From Paramecium octaurelia (Eukaryota; Ciliophora; Oligohymenophorea; Peniculida; Parameciidae): a stretch of DNA of 64,000 bases. Both the position numbers and the translations under genes were made by a program. The notes under the pieces were generated by a model. The model was not told where the DNA came from. It saw nothing but the letters and a program-made list of their open reading frames with translations, and ran no database searches. The DNA lies in assembly GCA_905182995.1 (NCBI GenBank), contig CAJJDP010000008.1:514506-578505 (forward strand). The letters are read 5' to 3'. Of the stretch, positions 60,547-64,000 are shown piece by piece (position 1 is the first letter of the stretch; every line of letters starts with the position of its first letter).

Positions 60547-62256
60547 TCATTCGGCATGTCCTAGTTTTGCGGCTTTATAATCTTCTGCAAAATGCAACAA
60601 GGAAGCTGTAAAAACTGCTAACATTTTTGCTTTGCCCTAAGTAATGATAAATGAAATGGTCTACATCTCTTATTTATTCCCAAATTAAAAATACTGTGGC
60701 ACCCAATCTTCTAGCAACTGAGATCACATACTTGGCATTACTCTCAATTTCTTCTGGGGTTTCACCTTAAGAATTGAATGATTAACTATAAATACCTTTT
60801 TAAACGAAGTCCCAATCAATAGCTCTTGCCTCAATTGAATTCAAAAGTCTGAAGAAGAAATGACTTGTCTTAGCCTTTGGATCCTTGAATGAAGCTAATC
60901 TTTCAGCTTCAGGGACCTTCTTATTGGCTGCCTCTAAGATTTGGTCATCCTTTTAGTCTCCCATAGTCTATTGAATAATGATAAAATCAATTACCTTTAA
61001 GACATCTAATCTAAATAATTACCAGATGACACCCAAAATGAGTTTCTTCTTTCCATCTACAAAGTCAACTCCACCTACGTTGACAAGAGTAATTTTGAAT
61101 GTTTTAGCTTATTCCAAAGAATAGTTAGCATTTTGAACTTTAATAATTCTTGATTTGGCTGGGATTTTAACATTCCTCCAATTAATGGTTTATGGCTTTA
61201 ATTTTTCTAACAATCTATTGAGATTGATTCCATCTCTCATGTCTTCAATCAAATTATTGATATATCCATCTTCTATGTTAAGACTGTTGATCCACATCTT
61301 GAATACTCTTTCATCCATACTGCTTTCAGGATCATCATCTTCTTGTAACATTTTAGTTTTTTCATAATCATCTTGACTTGGGGTCAATCCAGGACAAGCA
61401 TTGAAAATTTATGCACAGAACAACAAGTTCAATTTTGAATTTCCTTTAACTATATGGATGGGTCTCATGAATTTAGGAACACCAATGGATTCAGCATTTA
61501 ATATAATAATTTTGGCTCTGTTTTCAGGATCTTAGCCAAGTCCATCCAAACTGCATCTATTCTTATCTAATTGATTGAGCAAGACTATGTAGTTTTCACC
61601 ATCTTGCAAGTCCTTATCAAAGTTATTTACTTGTCTTTGAGATTTGGCTTCCTTCAAATGATGATTGAACCATCTTAATAGTAATTAATCAGGGGGTAGT
61701 TTAAGAATGTCTCCAATTTCTTCATCCTCCTTTTTGAGTCTTATCAAAAATGGATTTTCTTTCAAATTTACCATTTTTGTTGTTTAAATCTATTAAATTA
61801 TGGAATAATATTACCTTAATGATTTACCAAACCAATCCAAGAATAATGTGCTCTCTTTTATCTTTGATTAAGTCAGGTCTGATATTAACAACAACGCATC
61901 CGATTGATTTAGCTGATTGGATGGCTAAATTCAAGTTGATCTATTGGATATATATTATTCTTTAATACATTTTCATTGAAGATGTTGAGTGGCTTCTTCA
62001 CATTTATGGCTCTTGGATCAATTGCTCCATTTTATGCCAAATTGATGATTTTACACAACAATATACCATCTCCCACTTTGATAAACATATCATTTGTTTC
62101 TGGATCCAATGGTAAAATGTCAGCAACATCCTTATCGTCTCTAAGGTAGTAATTGATGTGATCACAAAAGGATGATACTTCATCTTGAGAATAAGTGTGA
62201 TGAGATCCATCACCCTTTTCTACCTTTAAGGCTTGCATTTGCTTCAGATTATCCAT
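60547..62256 (-). CDS. fimbrin/plastin, actin-bundling, four CH domains
   Basis: Cross-links actin filaments. Calponin-homology segments can be followed in order: INYYLRDDKDVADILPL and FIKVGDGILLCKIINLA, SAKSIGCVVVNIRPDLI, EHIILGLVWQIIKV; then LRWFNHHLKEA, NAESIGVPKFMRP; then FKMWINSLNIEDGYINNLIE, DGINLNRLLEKLKP, LILGVIWQLFRLDVL; and the last ending FASLLHFAEDYKAAK-like with TGA 60547-60549. The N-terminus lacks the paired EF-hands of animal plastins, as described for Tetrahymena fimbrin, so bundling should be calcium-independent. Several introns interrupt the gene (for example about 61790-61815 and 60970-60995). Confidence 0.92.
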
Positions 62257-62278
62257 GTTATTTAATAATATAATTTAA

Positions 62279-62803
62279 TCAAGATATTTCTTTGTCTTAA
62301 ATTGCAGTATTTTATTAGATTGCCTATTCTACATGATTTTGCTTTTCAACAACTTAATCCATTTTATCCTTATTTTTATTCTTTTTCTTAGCACTCTTAT
62401 TTTTCGATTCCACTGTGTGCTTCTTCAAAATAGCCACTCTCTTTTTGTATTCAATAGACTTTTGGAAATCCTTTAAATTACAAATGCACATATGATAATC
62501 ATCAAGTTCTGTCTCTGGGATCACCATGGCATGATTTTCCTTATCTATTTCTTCATCATCTATGAACGAATCATCCTGATCATAAACATTTTGCCCCTTT
62601 TCATAATCAAAGTCCTTTTGCATGGCTCCGGTTTTCCTAGCAATTTAATAAGGATTGTCTAATTTGCCATATTGGGCGCATCTTTAGACAATGTTATCAA
62701 TTAAATTCCTTTTGGCATTATGAACTTGCTCCTCTTAATAAATGGGAGACTTAAAAAACTTGCCTTCCGGAGTCTCTATATCAATTACAATCCACTCATC
62801 CAT
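62279..62803 (-). CDS. ubinuclein/HPC2-like (HUN domain) protein, 174 aa
   Basis: Single exon, ATG 62803 to TGA 62279-62281. The core is GQNVYDQDDSFIDDEEIDKE, which fits the YDxxDxFIDDxE signature of the Hpc2/ubinuclein HUN domain, the part that binds HIRA in the H3.3 chaperone complex. Just downstream is a Lys-rich region (KKHTVESKNKSAKKKNKNK) that could be a nuclear signal. No other domain. Its stop is 22 bp upstream of the fimbrin start. Assignment rests on one short motif. Confidence 0.65.
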
Positions 62804-62805
62804 CT

Positions 62806-62823
62806 CTTATATATATATATATA
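62806..62823. repeat. short (TA)n microsatellite
   Basis: A run of TA dinucleotides just upstream of the HPC2-like start, in the gap before the Kelch gene. Confidence 0.7.
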
Positions 62824-62972
62824 AAATTAATTAGTTTTAAATAAACTTGTCATATAAAAATAGAGGTAACTATTAATTTTTGTGATTCTACTGAATTCTA
62901 TCAAATTACTCTTTGTCAATTAATGCATTCAATTATTGAATGCAGATAAATAAATATATTAAATTCATCTAA

Positions 62973-64000
62973 TCATTTTAGTAAACTAAATCTTGTCTTA
63001 AGTAGAAATGTCTTTCTCAAACCTTAAGAAGTTTCAGCTGGTTCAGATTTTAAAGCAGGCAATGACACTATTCTATTAATCTGATACACTCTCTTAAACT
63101 CCATTATTTACATCTAACAACTGAGATAGCCATCATAGTTGAATCCCCCAAAAATGAGTAACTTATTACCTATATTATAATGATGTTAACTTACCATCAA
63201 TGCAAGAGGAATGGCCAGCTCTAGGCTAAGGAATCACTCCTTCCTATTAGATTATAAACCATTCGTTATTCCTTAACGCATAGATTTAATTGGAGAATGT
63301 GGTTTATTGCATATCATCTATCTTGCCTCCATATAACAAAATAAATGGATCGTAATAAGCCATAGTATGCATCATTAATTTTGGTGGCTTAGACCCTATG
63401 GTTTCTTTTGGTTTCCAATTTTAAATTGCATCATACGTATAAAGCTAATCATAAACCTCATCATTCTAATTGACTCCACCATATAAGTATATTGTCTCTT
63501 GGACTTCTACAATGGCTGTGTGCATAATTCCTTTGGCAAATACATTTTTGGGATTAGGAACTTCATGAAATCTGGAATGAGCAGTATCAAAAATCATAGT
63601 ATCGTTGAGAACCTTGTTTTTAAAGCCTTCTCCACCAATAATGAAGATGGAATCTTTGTAATTAGTAGCGGCATGATACTTTCTCATTTGAAATATTCCT
63701 GTGTACTTGATGGTTTGCCATCTTTCACCATCAAACTTTTGAATTTCATTCACAAAACATTTGGATCTAAGAGGACCGTAATTATTGATTTATTCTCCTC
63801 CTATCACATATAAATCAGTTGATATAGAAGTCATTGTATGGCCATATCTTGGTGTGACATTTTATAAAGAAGTCCATTTATTGCTTGCTAATTCAATTTA
63901 TAAAATATTTTACTTGTTTCAAATTAACAAAAATCGTTATTTACTGAATTACCAAAACCTCCACTTAGAAATATGGAACCTTGATGAGTTACCATCTGTC
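62973..64000 (-). CDS. Kelch-repeat protein (5' partial)
   Basis: Enters from the right edge. Kelch blades, each with a di-Gly and spaced Tyr/Trp: MRKYHAATNYKDSIFIIGGE, GIMHTAIVEVQETIYLYGGV, MMHTMAYYDPFILLYGGK, PRAGHSSCIDGNKLLIFGGF. The C-terminal tail (VSLPALKSEPAETSQ) is unstructured. One 25-nt intron near 63171-63195 completes the last repeat shown. TGA 62973-62975. Probably a beta-propeller adaptor; partners unknown. Confidence 0.88.

Overview
The window is macronuclear-type DNA of a ciliate that uses the ciliate nuclear code (TAA and TAG = Gln, TGA the only stop), most probably a Paramecium species. Almost every recognisable gene is riddled with in-frame TAA/TAG yet ends at one TGA. The DNA is very AT-rich, introns are tiny (about 20-31 nt, GT...AG), and genes are packed on both strands with gaps of tens of bases. 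All calls were read with that code; under the standard code nearly every gene appears shattered. || Layout: 1-8.0 kb: EGF/RING-H2 membrane protein (cut by the left edge), small helical proteins, a Gln/Pro-rich protein, a RING/B-box protein and a tubulin tyrosine ligase-like enzyme. 8.1-12.3 kb: PA2G4/EBP1, a protein kinase and a multi-pass RING-H2 protein with odd zinc ligands. 12.5-15.1 kb: two small convergent genes present twice because of an assembly artefact. 15.4-21 kb: tandem FHA protein, calcium-dependent protein kinase, coiled-coil protein, p24 cargo receptor. 21.5-25.7 kb: CWC2 (with an added WW domain), a predicted acylated protein, neuroguidin/LCP5 and CWC15. 26-31 kb: small unknowns, GID8, a lipase. 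31.5-41.6 kb: a 1,002-residue coiled-coil protein, a CDC20/CDH1 APC/C activator with IR tail, and a very large CFAP65-like ciliary protein. 41.6-47.8 kb: B-box/WD40 protein and a 1,034-residue RRM-like protein, interrupted by the second artefact. 48.4-54.4 kb: enlarged COX5B-like protein with a 27-Gln tract, class I histone deacetylase and a coiled-coil protein, interrupted by the third artefact. 55-64 kb: coiled-coil protein, DPY30, proteasome alpha-1, a large coiled-coil protein, EF-hand-less fimbrin, a ubinuclein/HPC2-like protein and a Kelch protein cut by the right edge. || Assembly: three single N's (13822, 44071, 52569) are each flanked by direct repeats of about 1.3-1.4 kb that match wherever compared by eye. 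The sequence just before each N recurs just before the return to unique DNA. This is the signature of overlapping contig ends joined without being merged. In each case all genes become intact when one copy is removed. || There is no single operon-like system. Gene content is housekeeping plus cilia, signalling, splicing, proteolysis and chromatin. I saw no tRNA, rRNA, transposon or CRISPR array.
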